A stretch of 64,000 nt of DNA from Bacillus spizizenii TU-B-10 (lineage in GTDB: Bacteria > Bacillota > Bacilli > Bacillales > Bacillaceae): assembly GCF_000227465.1 (NCBI RefSeq), contig NC_016047.1, positions 3,886,857 through 3,950,856 of the forward strand. Reading direction: 5' to 3'. Shown here one piece after another: positions 37,689-46,430 of this stretch. The position numbers and the translations under genes were made by a program. How positions within the stretch are numbered: position 1 is the stretch's first letter; each line of letters opens with the position of its first letter. The notes under the pieces are model-generated. The model was given only the letters and a program-made list of their open reading frames with translations, was not told the origin of the DNA and searched no databases.

Positions 37689-38868
37689 TCTGCAGAAAGA
37701 CCACTTTTAGGTAGTTGCCTTCCGGAAACGCTGAAATCGTTTTAAAATCCTCCGGCAGCGTAAATTCCTCAATGATTGTGTAGCGTTCATTTGTTTCTTT
37801 AAAGGCGGCATCAATAAAGCCTTTGAATTTCTTCATGCTGAAGGCGCTGCTGTTTGTGGAAGCAACGATGATGCCCTTGTCAGCTGTGATGGCGATCGTT
37901 TCTTTCAGCAGGTTTTTATAATCCTTGGCCGCGCTGAAGGTGCGTTTTTTTGTGCGGGCAAAGGAAGGCGGATCGAGAATAATCAGATCAAAGAGCAGGT
38001 CCTTTTTCGCCGCATACGAAAAATACTTAAACACGTCCATCACTTTAATGTCGTGTGCCTCGTAATCCAGCTTGTTCACGCTGAATTGTTCGATCGTTTT
38101 GGCCAGGCTTCGGTTTGCCACGTCCACGCTTGTTGTTTTCTCCGCTCCGCCAAGCGCCGCTGCCACGGAAAATGCACCCGTATAAGAAAACGTATTTAAC
38201 ACTGTTTTTCCTTTTGCATAGCGGTCTCTAATGGCCTTGCGCACATGTCTTTGATCCAAAAAGATGCCCGTCATAGCGCCTTCATTCAGGTCCACCGCGT
38301 ATTGAATGCCATTCTCCTGGATAATGATCGGGAACTCGCCTCTTTTCCCTTTCACGAAGTCATCATCTTCAACGTATTGTCCAGCCGTGTCGAAGCGTTT
38401 TTTCTCGTAAATCGCTTTATAATCAAGATCCAGCTCATCCAAAGCGGAAAGCAGCATGTCTTTAAAGGTGTAAATGCCTTTGCTGTACCATTGAACCAGC
38501 AGGTAGCCGTCATAATAGTCGATCGTGACGCCGCCGACGCCGTCTCCCTCACCGTTGAACAGGCGGAAAGCCGTTGTATCTTGGGCAGCGAATAGTTTGG
38601 CGCGTGCTTGGACCGCTTTTGATAATTTGCTGAGAAAAAATGCTTGGTCAATCTGTTCTTGTTTATTGCGGGTAAGCGTCCAGCCGACCCCTTTGTTTTG
38701 CAGGCCATAATAACCTCGCGCGAGAAACTCGCCGCTCTCTGACACGATATCAACGAGGTCTCCTTCTTTCACGTGCCCCGCACTCCCTGCGAGAGCTTCC
38801 TTATCGATGAGCGGATAGCCTTTTTTGATTTTTGCAGTATGCGCTTTTTTTAGGGTGAGTAGCTTCAT
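37681..38868 (-). CDS. ywbD: Class I rRNA methyltransferase YwbD (RlmI-like)
   Basis: The 395-residue protein has an N-terminal PUA domain (MKLLTLKKAHTAKIKKGYP to about residue 75), a central region, and a Rossmann SAM domain. The SAM site is VLNTFSYTGAFSVAAALGG (about 225), and the catalytic motif is LIILDPPSFARTKK (about 300). This matches the RlmI/YccW family that methylates a 23S rRNA cytosine at C5, though the exact target here is not shown. ATG 38868 suits the GAGGACGA site. The frame to 38913 is ignored. Confidence 0.92.
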   Translation of the reverse strand: MKLLTLKKAHTAKIKKGYPLIDKEALAGSAGHVKEGDLVDIVSESGEFLARGYYGLQNKGVGWTLTRNKQEQIDQAFFLSKLSKAVQARAKLFAAQDTTAFRLFNGEGDGVGGVTIDYYDGYLLVQWYSKGIYTFKDMLLSALDELDLDYKAIYEKKRFDTAGQYVEDDDFVKGKRGEFPIIIQENGIQYAVDLNEGAMTGIFLDQRHVRKAIRDRYAKGKTVLNTFSYTGAFSVAAALGGAEKTTSVDVANRSLAKTIEQFSVNKLDYEAHDIKVMDVFKYFSYAAKKDLLFDLIILDPPSFARTKKRTFSAAKDYKNLLKETIAITADKGIIVASTNSSAFSMKKFKGFIDAAFKETNERYTIIEEFTLPEDFKTISAFPEGNYLKVVFLQKK

Positions 38869-38990
38869 ATCTATTCGTCCTCTTTCTGTATGCTTTCTCT
38901 TATCGTACCACAAAACGCCAAGTTGTCTGCATTGACAGAAAGGAAAGGTTTTTCTACGATAGACAAATAAGAGTTACGAGGAGGAGCAGC

Positions 38991-39371
38991 ATGGCAAAAC
39001 GAATTGATCATACAGGCATTATGGTAAGGGATATCAACGCGTCCATCACATTTTATGAAGAGGTTCTCGGCATGAAATTGAAGGATCGCATCACACACAC
39101 GAACGGTGTGATTGAGCTTGCTTTTCTCGGTTTTGAAGACGGTCCGGAAACGGAAATCGAACTGATTCAAGGTTACAGCAGCGAGCTTCCTGTCGAAGGA
39201 AAAGTGCACCACATTGCCCTGCTGACGGATGACATCGCGGCTGAATATACAAAAGCGGAAAGAATGAACGCGAAATTTATCGACGAGGAGATCACAACAC
39301 TTCCAAACGGGTACCGTTACTTCTATATCGAAGGTCCTGACGGTGAGTGGATTGAGTTCTTTCAGAGATAA
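38991..39371 (+). CDS. ywbC: Glyoxalase/VOC-family protein YwbC
   Basis: The 126-residue single-domain VOC protein has metal-ligand positions in RIDHTGIMVRDI (His), the middle Glu of ETEIELIQG, HHIALLTDD (His) and the C-terminal FYIEGPDGEWIEFF (Glu). This is the glyoxalase I-like pattern. It might act on methylglyoxal-type or other small substrates. The reaction is not proven by sequence. It lies behind GAGGAGG and is divergent from ywbD. Confidence 0.9.
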   Translation: MAKRIDHTGIMVRDINASITFYEEVLGMKLKDRITHTNGVIELAFLGFEDGPETEIELIQGYSSELPVEGKVHHIALLTDDIAAEYTKAERMNAKFIDEEITTLPNGYRYFYIEGPDGEWIEFFQR

Positions 39372-39375
39372 AAAT

Positions 39376-39412
39376 AAAGAACGTACATTATGTAATGTAC
39401 GTTCTTTTTTAT
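39376..39412. terminator. Bidirectional terminator between ywbC and ywbB
   Basis: A long, nearly loopless stem AAGAACGTACATTA-TG-TAATGTACGTTCTT is followed by a T run. It covers the end of ywbB. Confidence 0.9.
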
Positions 39413-40086
39413 CTATACCAACTGATATACGTTGACTCATCGCAGATCATGGCTTCCCAGCCCATACGCTGAACCAACTCATTGATATTTTCACCTTTCG
39501 CTAAAAAGACATTAATAAATGAGTCATATACACTCATAAACACAAAGTCCATTTTCTTATCAGTTAAAATGAGCTCTGCGGCGGCATCATCAAGAACCGT
39601 CCGCAAGTTAGCCTCAGTTATGTCCAGAAAGCCGCTGTTTTCCCAAATCGGTTCTGAGTAATAAAACTGATTGGACCCGTTGTAACTAAGCACTTTCATC
39701 AAACTGGGAATATGAAAATTTGAAATATGGTCCTCGCTAGGATAAAAGAGATCTCCTTTTACGTTTGCATGTAAAAGTTCAGCCAAATCTCCTCTCGCGC
39801 ACTCATCCCTTAAGGCGCCTATCGATGTCATTAACGCAAGCGCCAACTCAGCATGCGTTTGAAAGCCGCAAGAGGACATAACCTTCTTCCATGAAACGGC
39901 TTTGCCTTTTTCCCTTATTTCCTCATCATTTGGATAAATATGCTCATCATTATTTTTTCTCTTTGCTTTTTCCCATCCTTCAGGCATTTGAATAAAAGGA
40001 GAAAATAAAATAACAGCTGATGTATATTCAATTGGTATTTGTTTCAAGATTGGTGATTCGTCATCTAACCATAAATATTCTAGCAT
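39409..40086 (-). CDS. ywbB: DUF2711-like protein YwbB, function unknown
   Basis: This is a 225-residue soluble protein without a signal peptide. No catalytic motif is recognised. It is rich in acidic and aromatic residues (MLEYLWLDDESPILKQIPIE at the start, MGWEAMICDESTYISWY at the end), and length and position match YwbB. ATG 40086 follows AAAGGAGG. The in-frame ATG at 40113 is upstream of that ribosome site and rejected. It lies alone between ywbC and ywbA. Confidence 0.8.
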   Translation of the reverse strand: MLEYLWLDDESPILKQIPIEYTSAVILFSPFIQMPEGWEKAKRKNNDEHIYPNDEEIREKGKAVSWKKVMSSCGFQTHAELALALMTSIGALRDECARGDLAELLHANVKGDLFYPSEDHISNFHIPSLMKVLSYNGSNQFYYSEPIWENSGFLDITEANLRTVLDDAAAELILTDKKMDFVFMSVYDSFINVFLAKGENINELVQRMGWEAMICDESTYISWYR

Positions 40087-40166
40087 GTGCACCTCCTTTA
40101 CATATTCTAACATTTACTTACCTTTAACAGCTGATGATCTATAACAGCTTACATCACGACACATTT

Positions 40167-41489
40167 TCATCCCCCGGATTCAACCGCACTCTCTTCCTTC
40201 CATTTCTGATGATCCCATATTCTGAAAAACGGATAGTAGATGGCACAGGTGATCAGCAGATTCACCAGCTGCATAACGGCGCCCGATACCTTTCCGCCTG
40301 TCGCCAGGTAGCCTGATATGAGCGGCGGCATCGTCCATGGCACGGCGATTCCGGCCGGCCTTGCTACCAGTCCAGTGCTCATGCCGATATAAGTTGCTGT
40401 AATCGTGAGGAGTGGTGCGATGATGAATGGAACAATGAGGAGCGGGTTCATGACAATCGGCATGCCGAAAATGATCGGCTCGTTGATATTAAATAGCGCA
40501 GGCCCAATCCCTAATCGGCCAAGCTGCTTCATTTGTTTGCTCCGGGAACGCACAAGCATCGTCAGGACAAGCGCCAGCGTCGCTCCGCTTCCGCCGACAT
40601 TAATCCAAATTTGAAAAAACTGGGTTGTGAAAATACTTGGCAGCGCCTCTCCCGCTTGGAACGCGAGACGGTTGGCATCCATCGCGCCATACCAAATCGG
40701 CGCCATGATTCCGCCAATGATTGAAGCTCCGTGAATCCCGCACGACCAAAGCAGCATCTGCACAAATTCAGCAATCAGGCTCCCGCCGAGACTGCCGCCA
40801 AGAATGGAAAGCGGTGTGCCAAGCAGGTCTCCTACGACATTGTGCAGGCTCTGAAAAGGCGTCATTTCAATCAGAAGACGTGCCAGCCACACGAGAAACA
40901 CAATGATAAAGCCGGGAATCAGCGCGACAAATGATTTACTTACCGCCGGCGGCACGCCGTCTGGCATTTTAAAGACGATATTTTTTTGAATAATGCACCG
41001 ATACATTTCAGTTGAAAACAAAGCGATCAGCATGGCAACAAATAAACCCTTGCTGCCAAGCAGTGTAATCGGGATTCCGCCACCGACCAAGATGGATTCC
41101 GTTGAGCCATCCGGCGTAAACGGCACCTCGAACGGCGTTGCCAATAGAAATGCGGCAATTGATATCGCTCCGGCAGAAAGGGCATCGACACCATAGCTTT
41201 CCGCAAGACGATAGGCGATTCCAAAAGCGGCGATCATCGCCATAATATCAAATGAAGCATTAACGGGATAACCGAGCTTATCCGCCCACTCTTTCCCAAA
41301 CACACTCGTCATGAAATCCGCATAACCGGGAATCGGCAGGCTCGTTAAAATCAAAAAGACAGACCCGATAATAATCAGCGGCATGGTCAGGATAATTCCG
41401 TCACGCAAAGCGCTGAGATGCCGCTGCCCGGCAATTTTCCCAGCGACAGGCATTATTTTTTCTTCCATCACCCGAGTGAATGCGCTCAT
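40167..41489 (-). CDS. ywbA: Orphan PTS EIIC permease YwbA (oligo-beta-mannoside/cellobiose family)
   Basis: The 440-residue protein has about ten membrane segments of the cellobiose/lichenan EIIC family. Marks are AGKIAGQRHLSALRDGIILTMPLIIIGS at the start, and NINEPIIFGMPIVMNPLL (about 330). It is closely similar in layout to LicC at 62051. No EIIA or EIIB gene is nearby, so it would have to borrow LicA/LicB or others. A perfect cre lies at 41554-41567. The substrate is unproven. Confidence 0.93.
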   Translation of the reverse strand: MSAFTRVMEEKIMPVAGKIAGQRHLSALRDGIILTMPLIIIGSVFLILTSLPIPGYADFMTSVFGKEWADKLGYPVNASFDIMAMIAAFGIAYRLAESYGVDALSAGAISIAAFLLATPFEVPFTPDGSTESILVGGGIPITLLGSKGLFVAMLIALFSTEMYRCIIQKNIVFKMPDGVPPAVSKSFVALIPGFIIVFLVWLARLLIEMTPFQSLHNVVGDLLGTPLSILGGSLGGSLIAEFVQMLLWSCGIHGASIIGGIMAPIWYGAMDANRLAFQAGEALPSIFTTQFFQIWINVGGSGATLALVLTMLVRSRSKQMKQLGRLGIGPALFNINEPIIFGMPIVMNPLLIVPFIIAPLLTITATYIGMSTGLVARPAGIAVPWTMPPLISGYLATGGKVSGAVMQLVNLLITCAIYYPFFRIWDHQKWKEESAVESGG

Positions 41490-41553
41490 CTGAAAAGCCC
41501 CCTTTTTTCATTGCTTTGTGAACAACCTTCGCAATGTTTTCTTTATCTTATTT

Positions 41554-41567
41554 TGAAAACGCTTACA
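41554..41567. promoter_or_regulatory. cre site (CcpA) upstream of ywbA
   Basis: TGAAAACGCTTACA matches TGWAANCGNTNWCA at every position, 65 bases before the ywbA start, indicating catabolite repression of ywbA. The divergent epr promoter is also near. Confidence 0.87.
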
Positions 41568-41656
41568 AATTCATTTGGAAAATTTCCTCTTCCTGCGGAA
41601 AAAATCTACATGCTGCTGAACAATCCAGTCCATGAAAATATTTTTCCTCCTTACTG

Positions 41657-41682
41657 TCAAACTCTCTTTTTTCCTCCGATAT
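41657..41682 (+). promoter_or_regulatory. SigD-like promoter of epr
   Basis: TCAA (41657-41660), a 14-base spacer and TCCGATAT (41675-41682) resemble the SigD consensus TAAA-N15-GCCGATAT. epr is known in B. subtilis as a SigD-dependent gene tied to swarming. The -35 match is weak. Confidence 0.6.
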
Positions 41683-41716
41683 ATATATCAAACATCATAG
41701 AAAAAGGAGATGAATC

Positions 41717-43654
41717 ATGAAAAACATGTCATGCAAGCTTGTTGTATCAGTCACTCTGTTTGTCAGTTTTCTCGCCATAGGCCCTCTCGCGCATGCGCAA
41801 AACAGCAGCGAAAAAGAGGTTATTGTGGTTTATAAAAACAAGGCCGGAAAGGAAACCGTCCTGGACAGCGATGCTGAGGTTGAACAGCAGTATACGCATC
41901 TTCCGGCGGTAGCGGTCACAGCAGATCAGGAGACAGTGAAAGAATTAAAACAGGATCCTGATATTTTGTATGTCGAAAACAATGTCTCATTCACCGCAGC
42001 AGGCAGTACGGATTTCAAAGTGCTGTCAGACGGCACTGACACCTCTGACAACTTCGAGCAATGGAACCTTGAGCCCATTCAGGCAAAACAGGCTTGGAAG
42101 GCAGGACTGACAGGCAAAAATGTCAAAATTGCAGTCATTGACAGCGGGATCTCCCCCCACGATGACCTGTCGATTGCCGGCGGGTATTCAGCTGTCAGTT
42201 ATACCTCTTCTTACAAAGATGATAACGGCCACGGAACACATGTCGCAGGGATTATCGGAGCCAAGCATAACGGCTACGGAATTGACGGCATCGCACCGGA
42301 AGCACAAGTATACGCGGTTAAAGCGCTTGATCAGAACGGCTCGGGGGATCTTCAAAGCCTTCTCCAAGGAATCGACTGGTCAATCACCCACGGGATGGAC
42401 ATCGTCAATATGAGCCTTGGCACGACGTCAGACAGCAAAATCCTTCATGACGCCGTAGACAAAGCATATGAACAAGGCATTCTGCTCGTTGCCGCAAGCG
42501 GTAACGACGGGAACGGCAAGCCTGTGAACTATCCGGCAGCATACAACAGTGTCATTGCGGTTTCAGCGACAAACGAAAAGAATCAGCTTGCCTCCTTCTC
42601 AACAACTGGAGATGAAGTTGAATTTTCAGCGCCGGGAACAAATATCACGAGCACATATTTAAACCAATATTATGCAACTGGAAGCGGAACATCCCAAGCG
42701 ACACCGCACGCCGCTGCCATGTTTGCTTTGTTAAAACAGCGGGATCCTGCCGAGACAAACGTGCAGCTTCGCGCAGATATGCAGAAACATATCGTTGATC
42801 TTGGAACCGCAGGCCGCGATCAGCAATTTGGCTACGGCTTAATCCAATATAAAGCGCAGGCAACAGATTCAGCGTACGCGACAGCAGAGCAAGCAGTGAA
42901 AAAAGCAGAACAAACACAAGCACAAACCGATATCGACAAAGCGAGAGAACTCGTCAGCCAGCTGCCGGATTCTGACGCCAAAACAGCCCTGAAAAAAAGA
43001 CTGGATAAAGTACAGTCATACAGAAATGTAAAGGATGCGAAAGACAAAGTCGCAAAGGCAGAAAAGTATAAAACACAGCAAACTGTTGATACAGCACAAG
43101 CTGCCATTAACAAGCTGCCGAACGGAACAGACAAAAAGAACCTGCAAAAACGCTTAGACCAAGTAAAACGCTACATCGCATCAAAGCAGGCGAAAGAGAA
43201 AGTAGCGAAGGCGGAAAAAAGCAAAAAGAAAACAGATGTCGACAGCGCACAATCAGCAGTCAGCAAGCTGCCAGCAAGTTCAGAAAAAACGTCCCTGCAA
43301 AAACGCCTTAACAAAGTAAAAAGCACCAATTTGAAAACGGCGCAGCAATCCGTATCTGCAGCTGAAAAGAAATCAACTGATGCAAATGCGGCAAAAGCAC
43401 AATCAGCAGTCAACCAGCTTCAATCAGGCAAGGACAAAACGGTATTGCAAAAACGGTTAGATAAAGTGAAGAAAAAAGTGGCGGCAGCCGAAGCAAAAAA
43501 AGTCGAAACTGCCAAAGCAAAAGTGAAAAAAGCGGAAAAAGACAAAACAAAAAAATCAAAGACATCCGCTCAGTCTGCAGTGAATCAATTAAAAGCATCC
43601 AATGAAAAAACAAAGCTGCAAAAACGGCTGATTGCCGTCAAACCGAAAAAGTAG
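41717..43654 (+). CDS. epr: Minor extracellular serine protease Epr
   Basis: The 645-residue secreted subtilisin has a signal peptide ending ALAHAQNSS (about 27) and an inhibitor propeptide to about 103. The S8 triad lies in AVIDSGISPH (Asp), NGHGTHVAGIIG (His) and GSGTSQATPHAA (Ser, about 326). A Lys-rich C-terminal part (about 385-645) holds five degenerate repeats ending in LQKRLDKV-like segments, probably coiled-coil. RBS AAAAGGAG lies before ATG 41717. Full length. Confidence 0.96.
   Translation: MKNMSCKLVVSVTLFVSFLAIGPLAHAQNSSEKEVIVVYKNKAGKETVLDSDAEVEQQYTHLPAVAVTADQETVKELKQDPDILYVENNVSFTAAGSTDFKVLSDGTDTSDNFEQWNLEPIQAKQAWKAGLTGKNVKIAVIDSGISPHDDLSIAGGYSAVSYTSSYKDDNGHGTHVAGIIGAKHNGYGIDGIAPEAQVYAVKALDQNGSGDLQSLLQGIDWSITHGMDIVNMSLGTTSDSKILHDAVDKAYEQGILLVAASGNDGNGKPVNYPAAYNSVIAVSATNEKNQLASFSTTGDEVEFSAPGTNITSTYLNQYYATGSGTSQATPHAAAMFALLKQRDPAETNVQLRADMQKHIVDLGTAGRDQQFGYGLIQYKAQATDSAYATAEQAVKKAEQTQAQTDIDKARELVSQLPDSDAKTALKKRLDKVQSYRNVKDAKDKVAKAEKYKTQQTVDTAQAAINKLPNGTDKKNLQKRLDQVKRYIASKQAKEKVAKAEKSKKKTDVDSAQSAVSKLPASSEKTSLQKRLNKVKSTNLKTAQQSVSAAEKKSTDANAAKAQSAVNQLQSGKDKTVLQKRLDKVKKKVAAAEAKKVETAKAKVKKAEKDKTKKSKTSAQSAVNQLKASNEKTKLQKRLIAVKPKK
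42880..43651 (+). repeat. Five ~50-residue repeats in the Epr C-terminal domain
   Basis: Each unit has an AKxKVxKAEKxK-type charged helix, an S/AQSAVxxLPxx segment and a conserved KxxLQKRLDKV end. Copies begin near residues 388, 438, 487, 535 and 590. They are divergent at DNA level but clear in protein, giving a basic helical tail not needed for the protease fold. Confidence 0.8.
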
Positions 43655-43656
43655 CC

Positions 43657-43700
43657 AAAAAACCTGTAAGACTTGTATTCTGGGTCTCACAGGCTTTTTC
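43657..43700 (+). terminator. Terminator of epr
   Basis: CCTGTAAGAC ... GTCTCACAGG (one mismatch) is followed by CTTTTTCC just after the epr stop. Confidence 0.75.
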
Positions 43701-43760
43701 CATTCCAAAAAACACCACATACAACCTTTTTCCCATTCAACGCACAGGCTTTTCCTACTA

Positions 43761-43789
43761 TTGCTATCCGGCCATGAACAGCATAAAAT
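43761..43789 (+). promoter_or_regulatory. SigA-type promoter of sacXY
   Basis: TTGCTA (43761-43766), a 17-base spacer and TAAAAT (43784-43789) precede the RAT at 43822 by about 30 bases. Confidence 0.7.
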
Positions 43790-43821
43790 GAACGTTATTA
43801 CAGTTATCACCACATATGGAG

Positions 43822-43849
43822 GGATTGTGACTGGCAGGCAGGCAAGACC
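43822..43849 (+). promoter_or_regulatory. RAT of the sacXY operon
   Basis: The 28-base element GGATTGTGACTGG, CAG, GCAGGCAAGACC is the sacPA RAT with one base fewer in the loop. It is expected to bind SacY/SacT and to allow read-through of the leader terminator. I recall that a RAT and a distant palindrome were reported for sacXY in B. subtilis. Confidence 0.88.
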
Positions 43850-43854
43850 CAATG

Positions 43855-43908
43855 ATGCAAAGGGAGTATTAGTGCCTAAAAAACAGGGCATTTTAACTCT
43901 TCTTTTCG
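43855..43908 (+). terminator. RAT-proximal terminator-like hairpin in the sacXY leader
   Basis: AAAGGGAGTATTAGTGCC ... GGGCATTTTAACTCTTCTTT forms a long imperfect stem with a T-rich 3' arm just after the RAT. It is a possible first antitermination target. Confidence 0.5.
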
Positions 43909-43948
43909 TGTTGGGCTCATAACGGCGCCATGGACAACCCCCTATTCT

Positions 43949-43980
43949 AATGCTCCGTCACCGACGCGGGCATTTTTTGT
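43949..43980 (+). terminator. Distant terminator in the sacXY leader
   Basis: AATGCTCCG ... CGGGCATT with one bulge is followed by TTTTTTG. It lies about 100 bases after the RAT, unlike the overlapping layout in sacPA, and probably corresponds to the distant palindrome described for sacXY. Nothing else is visible in the epr-sacX gap. Confidence 0.75.
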
Positions 43981-44101
43981 TGTCCTTGCACGTTTTGTCA
44001 TTTTCAGCCGGTATTTCTCACTTTTTTCATTTTGATTGTCAACTTTTCATTTGATACGATGAACAAGCCGACTTTTCTTCAGCAAAGGAGGTTTTGATTG
44101 C

Positions 44102-45481
44102 TTGCAAAAAGAGATTGCAAAAGAACTATTGCTCCTCGCAGGAGGAAAAAGCAATATTATCAGCATCAGCCATTGTACAACCCGTCTTCGTTTTGAGGTA
44201 AAGGACGAGACGAAAATCGATATACATGCTATTGAAAATCTGCAAGGTGTGCAGGGAACCTTTTTCCGATATGGGTTATTCCAGATTATCTTCGGAGCAG
44301 GCGTCGTTAACAAAATACATAAAGAAGTCGTTCACGTGTGGGAGGCCGCGCCTTCTGAAGAGCCTGTTCAGCAGACACAGGCCAGCCGGAAGCTGAGCCC
44401 TGTCGCCGTATTTGCGAAAACACTGTCCGATATTTTTGTGCCGATTATCCCGGCGATAACAGCAAGCGGCCTGCTTATGGGGCTGATCGGAATGATTAAG
44501 GTGTTTCACTGGTTCGCAGCCGACAGCCCATGGATCAAAGTGCTCGACCTCGTGTCCAGCACAGCCTTTATTTTGCTGCCGATTTTGGTCGGTTTCAGTG
44601 CCGCACGGCAATTTGGCAGCAACCCATATTTAGGGGCAGTCATAGCAGGGCTCCTGACGCATCCTGATCTGCTGGACCCGTCTATGCTCGGCAGCAAAAC
44701 CCCCGCTTCCTTAGACATCTGGGGGCTGCATATTCCAATGATGGGCTATCAGGGCTCCATTATACCAATTCTTCTGTCCGTGTATGTCATGAGCCAAATC
44801 GAGAAGCTATTAAAATCAATTGTGCCGAAGTCGCTTGATGTCGTCATCATTCCTTTTATTACGGTCATGGTGACAGGGTGCCTCGCGCTGATTGTGATGA
44901 ATCCCGCCGCGTCCATCATCGGCCAAATCATGACACAGTCGATTGTCTATATTTATGATCACGCCGGCATTGCTGCCGGAGCCCTGTTCGGCGGCATCTA
45001 CTCCACTATCGTTCTATCCGGCTTGCATCATAGCTTTTATGCGATTGAAGCAACGCTGCTTGCAGATCCGCATGTCGGCGTGAACTTTTTAGTGCCGATA
45101 TGGTCGATGGCGAATGTGGCCCAAGGCGGAGCGGGGCTTGCGGTTTTCTTCAAAACAAAACAATCAAGCCTGAAGAAAATTGCGCTCCCCGCTTCCCTGA
45201 CCGCGTTTTTAGGCATTGTAGAGCCGATTGTATTCGGGGTTAATGTCAAACTGATCCGTCCCTTTATCGGAGCTGCCATCGGCGGCGCTATTGGCGGAGC
45301 ATACGTGGTTGCGGTACATGTCGTGTCGAATTCCTACGGGCTGACAGGCATTCCGATGATTTCAATCGTACTGCCGTTCGGCGCCGCCAATTTTGTTCAT
45401 TATATGATCGGTTTTTTGATCGCGGCCGTCTCTGCTTTTATAGCTACATTGTTTCTCGGGTTTAAAGAAGAGACAGAATAA
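44102..45481 (+). CDS. sacX: Sucrose PTS EIIBC sensor SacX
   Basis: The 459-residue EIIBC protein is a paralogue of SacP, with EIIB Cys25 in ISISHCTTRLRF and an EIIC part with the VEPIVFGVN motif near residue 375. It is known as the negative regulator of SacY, sensing high sucrose rather than mainly transporting it. TTG 44102 follows AAAGGAGG at about 10 bases. There is no ATG nearby in frame. It is first in sacX-sacY. Confidence 0.95.
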   Translation: MQKEIAKELLLLAGGKSNIISISHCTTRLRFEVKDETKIDIHAIENLQGVQGTFFRYGLFQIIFGAGVVNKIHKEVVHVWEAAPSEEPVQQTQASRKLSPVAVFAKTLSDIFVPIIPAITASGLLMGLIGMIKVFHWFAADSPWIKVLDLVSSTAFILLPILVGFSAARQFGSNPYLGAVIAGLLTHPDLLDPSMLGSKTPASLDIWGLHIPMMGYQGSIIPILLSVYVMSQIEKLLKSIVPKSLDVVIIPFITVMVTGCLALIVMNPAASIIGQIMTQSIVYIYDHAGIAAGALFGGIYSTIVLSGLHHSFYAIEATLLADPHVGVNFLVPIWSMANVAQGGAGLAVFFKTKQSSLKKIALPASLTAFLGIVEPIVFGVNVKLIRPFIGAAIGGAIGGAYVVAVHVVSNSYGLTGIPMISIVLPFGAANFVHYMIGFLIAAVSAFIATLFLGFKEETE

Positions 45482-45534
45482 ATGGATTTATTCGTTTTCA
45501 TTCATAAAACGGGGGATGAAAGGACAAAAAAGCT

Positions 45535-46377
45535 ATGAAAATTAAAAGAATCTTAAATCATAATGCTATCGTCGTAAAGGATCAAAATGAAGAGAAGATT
45601 CTCTTAGGTGCAGGAATTGCGTTCGACAAAAAGAAGAATGATATTGTCGATCCATCAAAAATAGAAAAAACCTTTGTCAGAAAAGATACAGCTGACTATA
45701 AGCAATTCGAAGAGATTTTAGAAACATTGCCGGAAGACCATATTCAGATTTCTGAGCAAATTATCTCCCATGCCGAAAAAGAGCTGAACATTAAAATCAA
45801 CGAGCGCATTCACGTCGCTTTTTCAGACCATCTATCTTTTGCGATTGAACGCCTGAGCAATGGGATGGTCATCAAAAATCCGCTGCTGAATGAGATCAAA
45901 GTCCTTTATCCGAAGGAATTCCAGATCGGCTTGTGGGCCAGAGCGCTGATTAAAGAGAAACTGGGGATTCACATTCCTGATGATGAAATCGGCAATATCG
46001 CCATGCACATCCACACAGCAAGAAACAATGCCGGTGATATGACACAGACGCTTGATATTACAACAATGATCCGTGATATTATCGAGATAATTGAAATTCA
46101 GCTGGCGATCAATATTGTTGAAGATACCATCTCTTATGAACGGCTTGTGACCCATCTCCGCTTTGCCATTCAGCATATCAAAGCGGGCGAATCCATTTAC
46201 GAGCTGGATGCAGAAATGATCGACATTATTAAAGAGAAGTTTAAGGATGCCTTCCTGTGTGCCCTAAGCATCGGCACTTTTGTGAAGAAGGAATACGGCT
46301 TTGAGTTTCCTGATAAAGAATTGTGCTACATTGCCATGCATATTCAGCGGTTTTACCAGCGGTCAGTCGCACGCTGA
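45535..46377 (+). CDS. sacY: Antiterminator SacY
   Basis: The 280-residue RNA-binding antiterminator activates sacB, levansucrase and sacXY at high sucrose. Domains are the RNA-binding part ([16 protein letters not shown] to about 55, with [12 protein letters not shown]) and two PRDs with conserved His in [33 protein letters not shown] and [10 protein letters not shown]. It is preceded by a GGGGGATGAAAGG site and follows sacX after 53 bases. Confidence 0.96.
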   Translation: MKIKRILNHNAIVVKDQNEEKILLGAGIAFDKKKNDIVDPSKIEKTFVRKDTADYKQFEEILETLPEDHIQISEQIISHAEKELNIKINERIHVAFSDHLSFAIERLSNGMVIKNPLLNEIKVLYPKEFQIGLWARALIKEKLGIHIPDDEIGNIAMHIHTARNNAGDMTQTLDITTMIRDIIEIIEIQLAINIVEDTISYERLVTHLRFAIQHIKAGESIYELDAEMIDIIKEKFKDAFLCALSIGTFVKKEYGFEFPDKELCYIAMHIQRFYQRSVAR

Positions 46378-46384
46378 GGCAAAC

Positions 46385-46424
46385 AAAAAAAACGCTTTTG
46401 AGATGATCAAAAGCGTTTTTTATA
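46385..46424. terminator. Bidirectional terminator between sacY and gspA
   Basis: AAAAACGCTTTTG-AGATGAT-CAAAAGCGTTTTTT lies between the converging genes. Confidence 0.92.
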
Positions 46425-46430
46425 TTCAAT

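Noticed and set aside
42880-43651. Repeat region of epr as a CRISPR or mobile repeat array
   Set aside because: The repetition is at protein level, in frame and divergent in DNA, with no regular spacers.
43632-43922. 96-codon open frame between epr and sacX
   Set aside because: It spans the epr terminator, the sacXY promoter and the RAT, so the region is explained as a regulatory leader.
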